In this document: positions 7,007 to 15,086 of the stretch, one piece after another
Numbering within the stretch: the stretch's first letter is position 1
How the letters are laid out: every line of letters starts with the position of its first letter
Source: an uncultured Victivallales bacterium
GTDB lineage: Bacteria; Verrucomicrobiota; Lentisphaeria; Victivallales; UBA1829
Direction: 5' to 3'
DNA length: 64,000 bases
Assembly (NCBI GenBank): GCA_944390795.1
Contig: CALXRI010000008.1
Coordinates: forward strand, 1-64,000
The notes under the pieces: model-generated
The model's input: the letters and a program-made list of their open reading frames with translations, nothing else
Databases searched by the model: none
What the model was told of the DNA's origin: nothing
Made by a program: the position numbers and the translations under genes

Positions 7007-9001
7007 ATGGCAAACGAAAAAATGATGCGACTTGCGGCGGACACCGTGAGACTCCTCTCGGCCGACGCGATCCAGAAAGCGAAATCCGGACACCCCGGCA
7101 TGCCCATGGGCTGTGCGGACTTCGCATTCGACCTCTGGTTCAACCACATGAAGCACAATCCGAAAAATCCGGCCTGGCTCGGACGCGACCGTTTCGTGCT
7201 CTCCGCCGGCCACGGCTCCATGCTGCTCTACAGTCTGCTCCATCTTTTCGGCTACGGACTTTCGATGGACGAGCTCAAACAGTTCCGTCAGTGGGGCAGC
7301 AGGACCCCCGGACACCCGGAATTCGGACATACGGCGGGCGTTGAAGTGACGACCGGACCGCTCGGAACGGGTTTCGCCTCCGGCGTCGGCATGGCGGTCG
7401 CGGCAAAATACACCGCGGCGGTCTGCGGGCTTGAGGGAACCGGACTGCTCGACAACAAGATCTACATCGTCTCCGGCGACGGCTGCATGATGGAAGGCAT
7501 CACGCACGAGGCGGCCTCCTTCGCCGGTCACCAGAAACTCGACAACATCGTCGTCTTCTACGACTCCAACATGATCAGCATCGAAGGGTCCACAGAAATC
7601 GCCTTCACCGAGGACGTCGGGAAACGCTTCGAAGCCTACAACTGGCGCGTCATCAAGTGCGCAAACGCCAACGATTATGCGCAGGTCGAGGCGGCTCTCG
7701 CTGCGGCGAAGAAAAGCGACGGGCGTCCGACCCTCATCATCGGCTCCACGACGATCGGTTTCGGTGCGCCGAACAAGGCGGGCAAGGCCAGCAGCCACGG
7801 AGAACCGCTTGGAGTCGAGGAACTTGCGGCGGCAAAGAAGGCGCTCGGCTTCCCGGAGCAGGACTTCTACGTCCCGCAGGAAGTCCGCGACATGATCGAT
7901 GCGCGTGTCGCCGAGCTCGAAAAAGAGGCGGCGGCCTGGGATGCGAAATTCCAGCAGTTCGTCGAGGCCAATCCCGACAAGGCGGCTCTGCTCTCGAAGA
8001 TGATGAACCGCGAAACCCCCGCAAATCTGCTGGAGGAACTCCTCGCGGCTGCGCCGGTTGAAAAGCCGGTTGCGACACGCGCATCCAGCGGCGCCATTCT
8101 GCAGAAGGCGGCGGAACTGGTTCCGGCGCTCTACGGCGGCGCGGCCGACCTGGCGCCCTCCACAAAGACCGATCTCAAGGGCGTTCCCTTCTTCTCGCCG
8201 GAAAACCGCGCGGGACGCAACTTCCACTTCGGCGTCCGCGAGCTCGGCATGGGCTTCATCGCCAACGGCATGGCGCTCTACGGCGCGGCAATTGCGTATT
8301 CCTCGACCTTCTTCGTCTTCTCCGACTTCATGAAACCGGCGATCCGTCTCGCCGCGCTCCAGAAACTGCCGGTCGTCTATGTCTTCACGCACGACTCCTT
8401 CTTCGTCGGCGAGGACGGACCGACCCACGAACCGGTCGAACAGCTTGCCATGCTCCGCTCCATTCCGGGCATGACCGTGATCCGTCCCGCGGAGGCGATC
8501 GAATGCGCCCACGCGTGGAATCACGCCGTCACGGCAAACGCGCCGGTCGCGCTGATCCTGACCCGTCAGGACCTGCGTCCGCTCTGCGAATGCGTCCGGA
8601 AGAAAGTGCAGCTGGAAAAAGGCGCGTATGTCGTCTCCTGCGAGGAAGGGTTTGAATACCTTCTCATCGGAACGGGTTCCGAACTCAATCTCGCACTCGA
8701 CACAGCGGAGGAGCTCCGCAAAATGGGCAAGAAGGTCCGCGTGGTCTCGATGCCGTCCTGGGAACTCTTCCTCAGGCAGGACAAGGCCTACCGCGACTCC
8801 GTTCTTCCGCCGGAATGCAGAAAGCGCGTCTCCATCGAGGCTGGCTCGACCTTCGGCTGGGAGAAATTCGTCGGCGACGAGGGGCTTGCCATCGGACTGG
8901 ATCACTTCGGAGCATCCGCGCCATACAAGGTCCTGACCGAGAAATTCGGCTTCACCGTGCCCGCCGTCATCGCGAAGATGAAGGAGCACTTCAAGTTCTG
9001 A
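7007..9001 (+). CDS. tkt: Transketolase
   Basis: The protein has 664 residues, the usual length of a bacterial transketolase. Visible signatures are G-H-P-G-M-P-M-G (28-35), the thiamine diphosphate motif beginning G-D-G at 157-159, and the E-D-G-P-T-H-E-P-V-E-Q segment in the pyrimidine-binding domain. It moves two-carbon ketol units between sugar phosphates in the non-oxidative pentose phosphate pathway. It is transcribed alone from a promoter at 6956-6984, with the ruvB gene diverging upstream. Confidence 0.97.
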   Translation: MANEKMMRLAADTVRLLSADAIQKAKSGHPGMPMGCADFAFDLWFNHMKHNPKNPAWLGRDRFVLSAGHGSMLLYSLLHLFGYGLSMDELKQFRQWGSRTPGHPEFGHTAGVEVTTGPLGTGFASGVGMAVAAKYTAAVCGLEGTGLLDNKIYIVSGDGCMMEGITHEAASFAGHQKLDNIVVFYDSNMISIEGSTEIAFTEDVGKRFEAYNWRVIKCANANDYAQVEAALAAAKKSDGRPTLIIGSTTIGFGAPNKAGKASSHGEPLGVEELAAAKKALGFPEQDFYVPQEVRDMIDARVAELEKEAAAWDAKFQQFVEANPDKAALLSKMMNRETPANLLEELLAAAPVEKPVATRASSGAILQKAAELVPALYGGAADLAPSTKTDLKGVPFFSPENRAGRNFHFGVRELGMGFIANGMALYGAAIAYSSTFFVFSDFMKPAIRLAALQKLPVVYVFTHDSFFVGEDGPTHEPVEQLAMLRSIPGMTVIRPAEAIECAHAWNHAVTANAPVALILTRQDLRPLCECVRKKVQLEKGAYVVSCEEGFEYLLIGTGSELNLALDTAEELRKMGKKVRVVSMPSWELFLRQDKAYRDSVLPPECRKRVSIEAGSTFGWEKFVGDEGLAIGLDHFGASAPYKVLTEKFGFTVPAVIAKMKEHFKF

Positions 9002-9015
9002 GAAACGGGAATTCC

Positions 9016-9051
9016 GGGGAGGCGCGTTTTTTTCAGATCCGCGCCCTCCCC
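9016..9051 (+). terminator. Stem-loop after transketolase
   Basis: Arms ggggaggcgcg (9016-9026) and cgcgccctcccc (9040-9051) pair over 11 bp with a one-base bulge. The loop holds a run of seven T. An outer 13-bp inverted repeat (9030-9042 with 9105-9117) overlaps it, so alternative folds are possible. The lack of a T-run after the stem makes it an atypical terminator. Confidence 0.45.
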
Positions 9052-9116
9052 TGCTCCGGATTCCGCATGCTTTTGTCCATGCCGGAATCGCACAACGACG
9101 CAAGGCGGATCTGAAA

Positions 9117-9627
9117 ATGAAGTCACCCCCTCTGCGGATCCGGCGGGCGGAGGCGCCCGACAGCGAGGCCATGGCGGAAATCCACCGCCGTCCGCGGCTT
9201 GCGGCTTATCCGGAACTTCTTCCGGCGGAAATGATCGCGAAGGTCAATGCGGGGCGTTCCTCTTCATGGGAACGCCTTCTTCATGAAAGTCCGCCTCGCG
9301 CTTCTTATTTTCCCGGGGAACTTGACGGCAAACCGGCAGGGATGATCGTATTCGGCAGTCCGCGGGAGGAAAATCAGGGAAATGCGGCGGAAATTCATTC
9401 CCTCTATCTTCTTCCGGAATGTCAGCACAGGGGAATCGGGAGCTGAAAAGCCGGGGATTTTCTTCCGTTTTCCTGTGGGTCCTTGCGGAAAACCGCCCAG
9501 CAATCGCCTGTTATGAGAAAAACGGATTCCGGACGGACGCAAAGAGACCGTCATCGGGGAAACGGTCACGGAACTGCGTTATTCCCGTTCCCAGTCAAAC
9601 AACATAACCAGGAGCGCCCATTCATGA
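9117..9627 (+). pseudogene. GNAT N-acetyltransferase, degenerate
   Basis: The first frame (9117-9446) encodes the N-terminal half of a GNAT protein up to the acetyl-CoA loop Q-H-R-G-I-G-S and then stops. The conserved second half (L-K-S-R-G-F-S-S, then E-N-R-P-A-I-A-C-Y-E-K-N-G-F) continues in another frame, with about eight residues of the helix after the R-G-I-G loop missing. A second frame change after N-G-F restores a typical ending (G-R-K-E-T-V-I-G-E-T, E-L-R-Y), which would end at 9627 in an ATGA overlap with the next gene. Two frameshifts plus a deletion make a sequencing error unlikely. Confidence 0.75.
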
Positions 9628-10220
9628 AAAACAGACCAGAGGTTCCCGTCAACTGCCTATTCCAGGGATGCTACAATCCGGAATACGAGGCGGAAATCCG
9701 GAAATGCAAGGACAAATGCCATGCCTACAACCAGCTGAATCCCAATGACCGGGAAACCCAGAGCAGGATCCTTGCGGAGCTTCTGGGGAAAATGGGGAGG
9801 GAAGTCATTTTCACGCCGCCCTTCTGGTGCGACTACGGCTACAACATTTCCGTAGGCGACTTCTTCTATTCGAATCACAACCTGATCATCACGGACGGTG
9901 CGAAAGTGACCTTCGGCGACCATGTGTTCATCGGTCCGAACTGCTGTTTCACGACCGCGGAGCATGCGATCGATCCGGAACAGCGCAAAGCGGGTCTGGA
10001 AATCGCCAAACCGATCAAAGTCGGAAACAATGTCTGGTTCGGAGCCGGGTCCACGGTGCTTGCCGGCGTGACGATCGGCGACAATTCGATCATCGGCGCG
10101 GGCAGTCTCGTTTCCCGTTCCATCCCCGCGAATGTGATTGCAGTGGGCGTCCCCTGCCGGGTGCTGCGCCCCATTGCCGAGGAAGACAAACGCCGCTATC
10201 CGTTTTATCAGGGAAAATGA
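9624..10220 (+). CDS. Sugar O-acetyltransferase (maltose/galactoside acetyltransferase family)
   Basis: The 198-residue protein starts at 9624, where AGGAG lies 9 bases upstream. The N-terminal Maac region (Y-N-Q-L-N-P-N-D) is followed by a left-handed beta-helix of hexapeptide repeats. These include the F-I-G-P-N-C-C-F-T-T-A-E-H-A-I-D segment with the catalytic His and the N-V-W-F-G-A-G-S-T-V run. Such enzymes (Maa, LacA, NodL) transfer acetyl from acetyl-CoA to a sugar hydroxyl. The start overlaps the predicted original stop of the degenerate GNAT gene, and its own stop overlaps the next gene (ATGA at 10217-10220). Confidence 0.88.
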   Translation: MKNRPEVPVNCLFQGCYNPEYEAEIRKCKDKCHAYNQLNPNDRETQSRILAELLGKMGREVIFTPPFWCDYGYNISVGDFFYSNHNLIITDGAKVTFGDHVFIGPNCCFTTAEHAIDPEQRKAGLEIAKPIKVGNNVWFGAGSTVLAGVTIGDNSIIGAGSLVSRSIPANVIAVGVPCRVLRPIAEEDKRRYPFYQGK

Positions 10221-11602
10221 AGAGCATTGAACAAAACGGCGCCATGGATGAATCGAAGAAAATCCGCATTGCACTGATTGCCGTGACGGCGGCGGCAGTC
10301 TTGATCCGTATCTGTTATGCGATTCCGGGTATTCTGAATCCCGAACTTGTCATGCGGACCGATACGGCGACCTATCTGGGTCCCGCCCTGTCCCTGCTCC
10401 ACGACGGGACCTATTCCACGGCTCCGGGAAGCGGAATTCCGGCGCTCGTCCGCACGCCGGGTTATCCCGTGTTTCTGGCGCTCCTGCTCGGAATCAGCGG
10501 GAACAGCCCCGGTTTCTGCGTGCTGGTTTCGGCGCTGCTCGGCGGCCTGACCGTCATTCCGCTCTTTCTTTCCGCCCGTCTTTACGCGCCCTGGAAAGCC
10601 GCGCTGGCGGCGACTGTTCTTTTTGCACTGAATCCGACGGCAATCGCACTTTCCCCGATGCTGATTTCCGACACTCTGTTTGTCTTTTTCCTCTCGTTTC
10701 AGATCTGCTTCTTTCTGAAATTCCTGAAGACAGAACAGGCCGGATTTCTGTATGGATCGGTGGCTGTCGCAGGCGCGGCAACCCTGATCCGGCCGTTGAA
10801 CCTGCTCTGGATTCTTCCGTGCATCTTCGTCGTCTGCTGCATCAAGGGAAACCCATGGAGGAAAAAAGCCGTTCATTCCCTTGGAAGCCTGCTGATTTTC
10901 CTTCTGATTCTGACCCCCTGGACGGTCCGGAATCATCTGCATGGCGCGGGCTGGCGGATCGACGCGGTGTCGGCGGATACCGCGCTTCACAACCGTTCCG
11001 CGCTGGAAAGCCGCCTGACAGGAGTTCCCGGAGAAGAACTTCGGCGACGCTATCGGGCGGAAGCCGAAACCGAATTCCGCACACATCCGGAAAAATACCG
11101 GACGGAAGCGGGCAAATTCTCTTATTTCGAAGGCAGGCTTCTGGACATTGTCCGGGAACATCCCTTCCGTTATTTTTCGTTGCATTTCCGCCCGGTGGTG
11201 CTGATTCCCGACGCGGCGAGCTTCCTCGAAAATCTGGGTCTCACGAAAACCGGACGCGGAACATGGGACGTCATCAACCGCCACGGTCTTTTCGCCGGGA
11301 TCCGCCATTACTTCAACGGCAGTTATCTGCTTCCCTGTCTTCTCGCGCCGCTTCTGCTCGCGGCGGCGATCACGTATCTGCTGGCGGCTTTCACCCTGGT
11401 CCGCGCCATCGTGAAACGGGACTGGTTCATGGTGCTCCTTTTTCTCCTTCTTGCGGAATATTATCTCTTCATGCCCGGCCCGGTCGCAATGCCGCGCTAC
11501 CATCTGGCGGCCCTGCCCTTTCTGACCGTCATGGCAGGATGCGCGATCGCCGCAATCCCCTTCTGCGGGAAGAAACTTCCGCCGGATCAAAATCCCGGAT
11601 AA
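10217..11602 (+). CDS. GT39/ArnT-like integral membrane glycosyltransferase
   Basis: The 461-residue protein has a transmembrane helix near residues 16-36 and roughly ten more hydrophobic segments. An early luminal loop carries acidic residues (M-R-T-D-T-A-T-Y) and the R-T-P-G-Y-P-V-F motif seen in GT-C enzymes of the PMT/ArnT type. These transfer sugars from polyprenyl-phosphate donors to proteins or lipid A on the outer face of the cytoplasmic membrane. The start at 10217 gives an ATGA overlap with the acetyltransferase gene; a later ATG at 10244 is also possible. Donor and acceptor cannot be inferred. Confidence 0.7.
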   Translation: MKSIEQNGAMDESKKIRIALIAVTAAAVLIRICYAIPGILNPELVMRTDTATYLGPALSLLHDGTYSTAPGSGIPALVRTPGYPVFLALLLGISGNSPGFCVLVSALLGGLTVIPLFLSARLYAPWKAALAATVLFALNPTAIALSPMLISDTLFVFFLSFQICFFLKFLKTEQAGFLYGSVAVAGAATLIRPLNLLWILPCIFVVCCIKGNPWRKKAVHSLGSLLIFLLILTPWTVRNHLHGAGWRIDAVSADTALHNRSALESRLTGVPGEELRRRYRAEAETEFRTHPEKYRTEAGKFSYFEGRLLDIVREHPFRYFSLHFRPVVLIPDAASFLENLGLTKTGRGTWDVINRHGLFAGIRHYFNGSYLLPCLLAPLLLAAAITYLLAAFTLVRAIVKRDWFMVLLFLLLAEYYLFMPGPVAMPRYHLAALPFLTVMAGCAIAAIPFCGKKLPPDQNPG

Positions 11603-11766
11603 ACGGACTTCCGCGTCACGCAGACGCAGGAGCCTTCAGGAAACCGCCAGGGGCGGAATCCGGCAGGGGGATTTCCGCATCATGTCCGCACCGACAGCGC
11701 CTCCGTTTTCCGCTGATTCCCGTCCATCCGGACGCTTCTTGATTCCGGGGAACCGCATCCGGAAAG

Positions 11767-11796
11767 TTGAAAAAAAGAAAAGATGCGTTATTATAT
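11767..11796 (+). promoter_or_regulatory. Promoter before the 412-aa membrane protein
   Basis: TTGAAA (11767-11772) is followed after 16 or 18 bases by TATTAT (11789) or TTATAT (11791). A transcript from here would begin after 11800, which argues against the possible start at 11783 and for the ATG at 11861. Confidence 0.45.
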
Positions 11797-11860
11797 CCGG
11801 AAATATGGAATATCCCCCGGTTTGCAGTTCCACGTCACAGAAGAGGAGGGTCACGAGCAA

Positions 11861-13099
11861 ATGCGCCTGCCGGATTGCTTTCGAAAATTCATAGAGGGAA
11901 AATATTTCATTCATCTGGGACTCCTCCTGCTTGTTTTCCAGATCCTGAACACGGTGGTTTCGGAGGGAAAGCCGTTCATCCATCAGGTTCTCCGCTACAC
12001 ATATGCGCATTATCTGCTCTCCTATGAACTGGGATTCATACCGCGCGGCCTGGTCGGAACATGTTTCAATTACATTGCGCCGTTCCTGTCCGCAATCACC
12101 TTTCAGATTGCAGTCTTTCTGCTGACGGCAGTCTGCTATGTTCTGCTTGCGCGTAAATTCCTTCAGCTGCTGCAGAAGTCGGAAAACCGCCTGGCGCTTC
12201 TTCTGATCGGTTTTTTCCTGTTCGCATTGCCGACCACCTTTCTGCCGTTTGCGGATCTCGGGCGCTACGACCTCTATCTGTTCATGCTGATGTTCCTCTG
12301 CATTTTCATCATCCGCCAGCCGCCGGACAAACAGCTTCGCTGGCTGCTTCCGGCGCTTCTGATCACAGGAAACCTGATCCATGAAGTCTTTCTGTTTCTG
12401 TACGCGCCTACAATTCTCGCATACCTGAGCTGGAAACTCAACTGGAAGTCTCTTCAGGAAAAAAGCATTTTCGCGTTATGTCTGGCCGGTCTTCTGCTCT
12501 CCGCGGCGGCCCTGTGCCATGCACAGACGAAAATGCCGTCCGGCGCGGAACTCGACCGCCTCATCCAGGAGAACGATGTCCTGTGCATCTATCCTGCGCG
12601 GGAACTGACTCTGGCGGTGTACAGCAGCCAGAATTTCTTCTCCCATCTGCGCCATGTTCAGGGGTTTTATCTGGACACGGGGAAACCCTTCGGCATCATG
12701 CTGATCATTTCGCTGTTCTCCATGGCGCCGGCCTGGCTGTATCTCGGCATCTTCTGGAAGATCCTGATCCGGAAAATCCGCAAATGCGGAAAAATGCACC
12801 CCATCCAGCTGCTGTTTTTCCTGCTTGCAGCACAGTCCGCGTTCAGCATGTTCGTCATTGGAACGGATCTCTGCCGCTGGGCGGCGGCCGTATTCTGGTG
12901 CAACATCCTCACAATCATTCTGCTGCTCTGCGATTCCAGACTGTCCCTGCGCCTGACCCGTCTGCCGCGGCGTTTTGTCTCCTTTTCCGTGGTCCTTTCC
13001 TTCCTGTATCTGCTGATGGGGCCGGCCAATATCTTCGGATTCTCCAAAGCGGGAAACTGGATCGCCATCCTGATCTTCGACATTCTGAACAATCTGTGA
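11861..13099 (+). CDS. Polytopic membrane protein of unknown function, 412 aa
   Basis: I do not recognise the family. The start at 11861 is preceded by GGAGGG (11845-11850). About ten hydrophobic segments alternate with short polar loops. Near the N-terminus a Y-E-L-G-F-I-P-R-G-L-V-G segment lies between two helices, and D-L-G-R-Y-D-L-Y occurs after the third. The overall look resembles GT-C-type or polysaccharide-related membrane proteins, and it follows the GT39-like gene on the same strand, but no catalytic motif is evident. It may act in cell-surface glycan assembly; this is context only. Confidence 0.7.
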   Translation: MRLPDCFRKFIEGKYFIHLGLLLLVFQILNTVVSEGKPFIHQVLRYTYAHYLLSYELGFIPRGLVGTCFNYIAPFLSAITFQIAVFLLTAVCYVLLARKFLQLLQKSENRLALLLIGFFLFALPTTFLPFADLGRYDLYLFMLMFLCIFIIRQPPDKQLRWLLPALLITGNLIHEVFLFLYAPTILAYLSWKLNWKSLQEKSIFALCLAGLLLSAAALCHAQTKMPSGAELDRLIQENDVLCIYPARELTLAVYSSQNFFSHLRHVQGFYLDTGKPFGIMLIISLFSMAPAWLYLGIFWKILIRKIRKCGKMHPIQLLFFLLAAQSAFSMFVIGTDLCRWAAAVFWCNILTIILLLCDSRLSLRLTRLPRRFVSFSVVLSFLYLLMGPANIFGFSKAGNWIAILIFDILNNL

Positions 13100-13157
13100 C
13101 GGATTCCGGCCCCGTCCTCCGTTCAGGTCGGAGGGCCGGGACGTGTTCCGGCGCCAG

Positions 13158-13203
13158 AAAATGCGCGATGCGCCACCCTCGAGGATGCTGCATCGCGCAT
13201 TTT
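13158..13203. terminator. Bidirectional terminator between convergent genes
   Basis: A 14-bp perfect stem (13158-13171 with 13190-13203) has an 18-base loop and a-rich/t-rich ends, so either strand gives a hairpin ending in U. Two more perfect hairpins follow toward argG: 8-bp arms at 13210-13217/13224-13231 and 7-bp arms at 13246-13252/13256-13262 with loop gtc. Confidence 0.75.
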
Positions 13204-13272
13204 TCATAAGCTCCGGCAGAAACGCCGGAGCGTCCGCACATCCGGCGGAACGGTCCGTTCCGGAAGCTGTTG

Positions 13273-14475
13273 TCAATACCGTTTCTGCTTGCTCTTCGCC
13301 AGCGTGCGGAGACGCAGGGCGTTGAGACGGATGAACCCGGTGGCGTCCTGCTGATTGTAGACGTCGTCCTTCTCGAATGTGGAGAGGGCCTCGTCATACA
13401 GACTGTAGGGCGAGCGTCTGCCGTTGACATGGCACGCGCCCTTGAAGAGCATCACGCGGACTTCGCCCGTGACGAATTTCTGGCTTTCGGTGATCGCGGC
13501 CTGCAGCATCTCGCGCTCGGGCGCATACCAGAAGCCGTTGTAAACCATCTTCGCATAGGCGGGAATCAGCGAATCGCGCAGGTGCATGACTTCGCGGTCC
13601 ATCGTGATGGACTCCATCGCGCGGTGGGCGTTGTGCAGGATCGTCCCGCCGGGGGTTTCATAAACGCCGCGGGACTTCATGCCGACATAGCGGTTTTCGA
13701 CGATGTCGATCTTGCCGACGCCGTGACGGCCGCCGAGCACGTTGAGTTTCTTCATCAGCGCAGCCGGAGAGAGCGTCTCGCCGTTGACCTTGATCGGAAT
13801 GCCCTTGTCAAATTCAATGACCACCTCTTCGGGCGTATCAGGCGTCTGGGAGAGCGGCGTCGTCAGAACGGAAACGGATTCGGGGCACGCATTCCACGGA
13901 TCCTCGAGAATTCCGCCCTCGAAGGAGATGTGAAGCAGATTGCGGTCCATGCTGTAAGGCTTCGCGGCGGTGGAGGTCACGGGAATGCCGTTCTTGTGCG
14001 CGTATTCGATCATTTCCGTGCGGGCATGGAATTTCCAGTTCGGATCGCGCCACGCGGCGATGATCTTGATGTTGGGCTCCATCGCATAGGCGGTGAGTTC
14101 GAAGCGGACCTGATCGTTTCCTTTTCCCGTCGCCCCGTGGCAGATCGCGTCCGCGCCTTCCTTGCGCGCGACCTCGATCAGTTTCTTCCCGATCAGCGGC
14201 CGGGCGATGGAGGTGCCGAGCAGATAGGTGCCCTCGTAAATGGCGTTCGCCTGCATCATCGGGAAGATGAAATCGCGCGCGAATTCCTCCCGGATGTCGT
14301 CGATGTAGCATTTGGACGCGCCGGTGGCAATGGCCTTTTTGTCCAGGCCGCTCAGCTCCTCCTCCTGCCCGACGTCCGCGCAATAGGCGATCACCTCGGC
14401 GTTGTAGGTTTCCTTGACCCATTTTACAATGACCGACGTATCCAGTCCGCCGGAATAAGCGACTACAACTTTCAT
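13273..14475 (-). CDS. argG: Argininosuccinate synthase
   Basis: The protein has 400 residues. The PP-loop A-Y-S-G-G-L-D-T-S occupies residues 6-14, and [15 protein letters not shown] is the classic ArgG signature. It joins citrulline and aspartate with ATP to give argininosuccinate in arginine biosynthesis. It stands alone, without argH beside it. A promoter (TTGAAA-17-TATTTT) is visible at 14515-14543 and a AAGGAG-type ribosome site precedes the start. Confidence 0.97.
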   Translation of the reverse strand: MKVVVAYSGGLDTSVIVKWVKETYNAEVIAYCADVGQEEELSGLDKKAIATGASKCYIDDIREEFARDFIFPMMQANAIYEGTYLLGTSIARPLIGKKLIEVARKEGADAICHGATGKGNDQVRFELTAYAMEPNIKIIAAWRDPNWKFHARTEMIEYAHKNGIPVTSTAAKPYSMDRNLLHISFEGGILEDPWNACPESVSVLTTPLSQTPDTPEEVVIEFDKGIPIKVNGETLSPAALMKKLNVLGGRHGVGKIDIVENRYVGMKSRGVYETPGGTILHNAHRAMESITMDREVMHLRDSLIPAYAKMVYNGFWYAPEREMLQAAITESQKFVTGEVRVMLFKGACHVNGRRSPYSLYDEALSTFEKDDVYNQQDATGFIRLNALRLRTLAKSKQKRY

Positions 14476-14514
14476 TTTCCGAATCTCCTTTCGCTTTTTG
14501 AGATTGCACCGTAC

Positions 14515-14543
14515 AAAATACCGTCATATCCCCGCTTTTTCAA
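14515..14543 (-). promoter_or_regulatory. Promoter of argG
   Basis: On the minus strand TTGAAA is followed by a 17-base spacer and TATTTT, about 40 bases before the argG start codon. I see no obvious ARG-box palindrome. Confidence 0.6.
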
Positions 14544-14647
14544 TGAACAACTTGAAAATTTTCCGTGTTTCGGGAAAAAAGGGAATGATTTTTTCTTCAA
14601 GGCGCTGTATATTACCGCCATGGAACGGAAGCCGGAGGCGGAAAGTC

Positions 14648-15070
14648 ATGGACGAAAAATTCACACAGGCGGTATGCAGGATCGTCGAAAACGACAAACG
14701 CTACCATGCAGCCGCATATGAATTCATCAGCGGCGCGGTGACCTACACGATCAAGCGGATGAACCGCGAAAAAAATCCGCGCGGCTCCCGGCACATTTCC
14801 GGTCAGGAGCTGGTTGACGGCGCACTCGCCTATGCCCTGGAGCAGTTCGGACCGCTCGCCCCTGATGTTCTGGAAAGCTGGGGCGTCACGGAAGGACCGG
14901 ACATCGGCAACATCGTCTACAACATGATCCGCGTGGAACTGCTTTCCGCCAGTGCCGAGGATTCGCAGTCCGACTTCAACTGTCATCCCGACATCCCCGG
15001 ATTTCTCCGCAGAAAGCTTGAGGAGGAGATCCGAAGCATCCCGATCGTAAAACCGCCAGTCATCGCATGA
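14648..15070 (+). CDS. Minf_1886 family protein (PVC-type conserved protein, function unknown)
   Basis: The 140-residue protein starts at 14648 behind GGAGGCGG. Conserved-looking features are the N-terminal I-V-E-N-D-K-R-Y-H-A-A-A-Y-E-F, the R-H-I-S-G-Q-E-L segment, A-L-E-Q-F-G-P-L-A and the F-N-C-H-P-like end. This matches my memory of the Minf_1886 family, found in Verrucomicrobia, Planctomycetes and relatives. No function is known. It is followed after 16 bases by an M16 peptidase gene on the same strand, so the two may be co-transcribed. It is useful mainly as a taxonomic marker. Confidence 0.75.
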   Translation: MDEKFTQAVCRIVENDKRYHAAAYEFISGAVTYTIKRMNREKNPRGSRHISGQELVDGALAYALEQFGPLAPDVLESWGVTEGPDIGNIVYNMIRVELLSASAEDSQSDFNCHPDIPGFLRRKLEEEIRSIPIVKPPVIA

Positions 15071-15086
15071 AGAAGGATTCTCCGCC

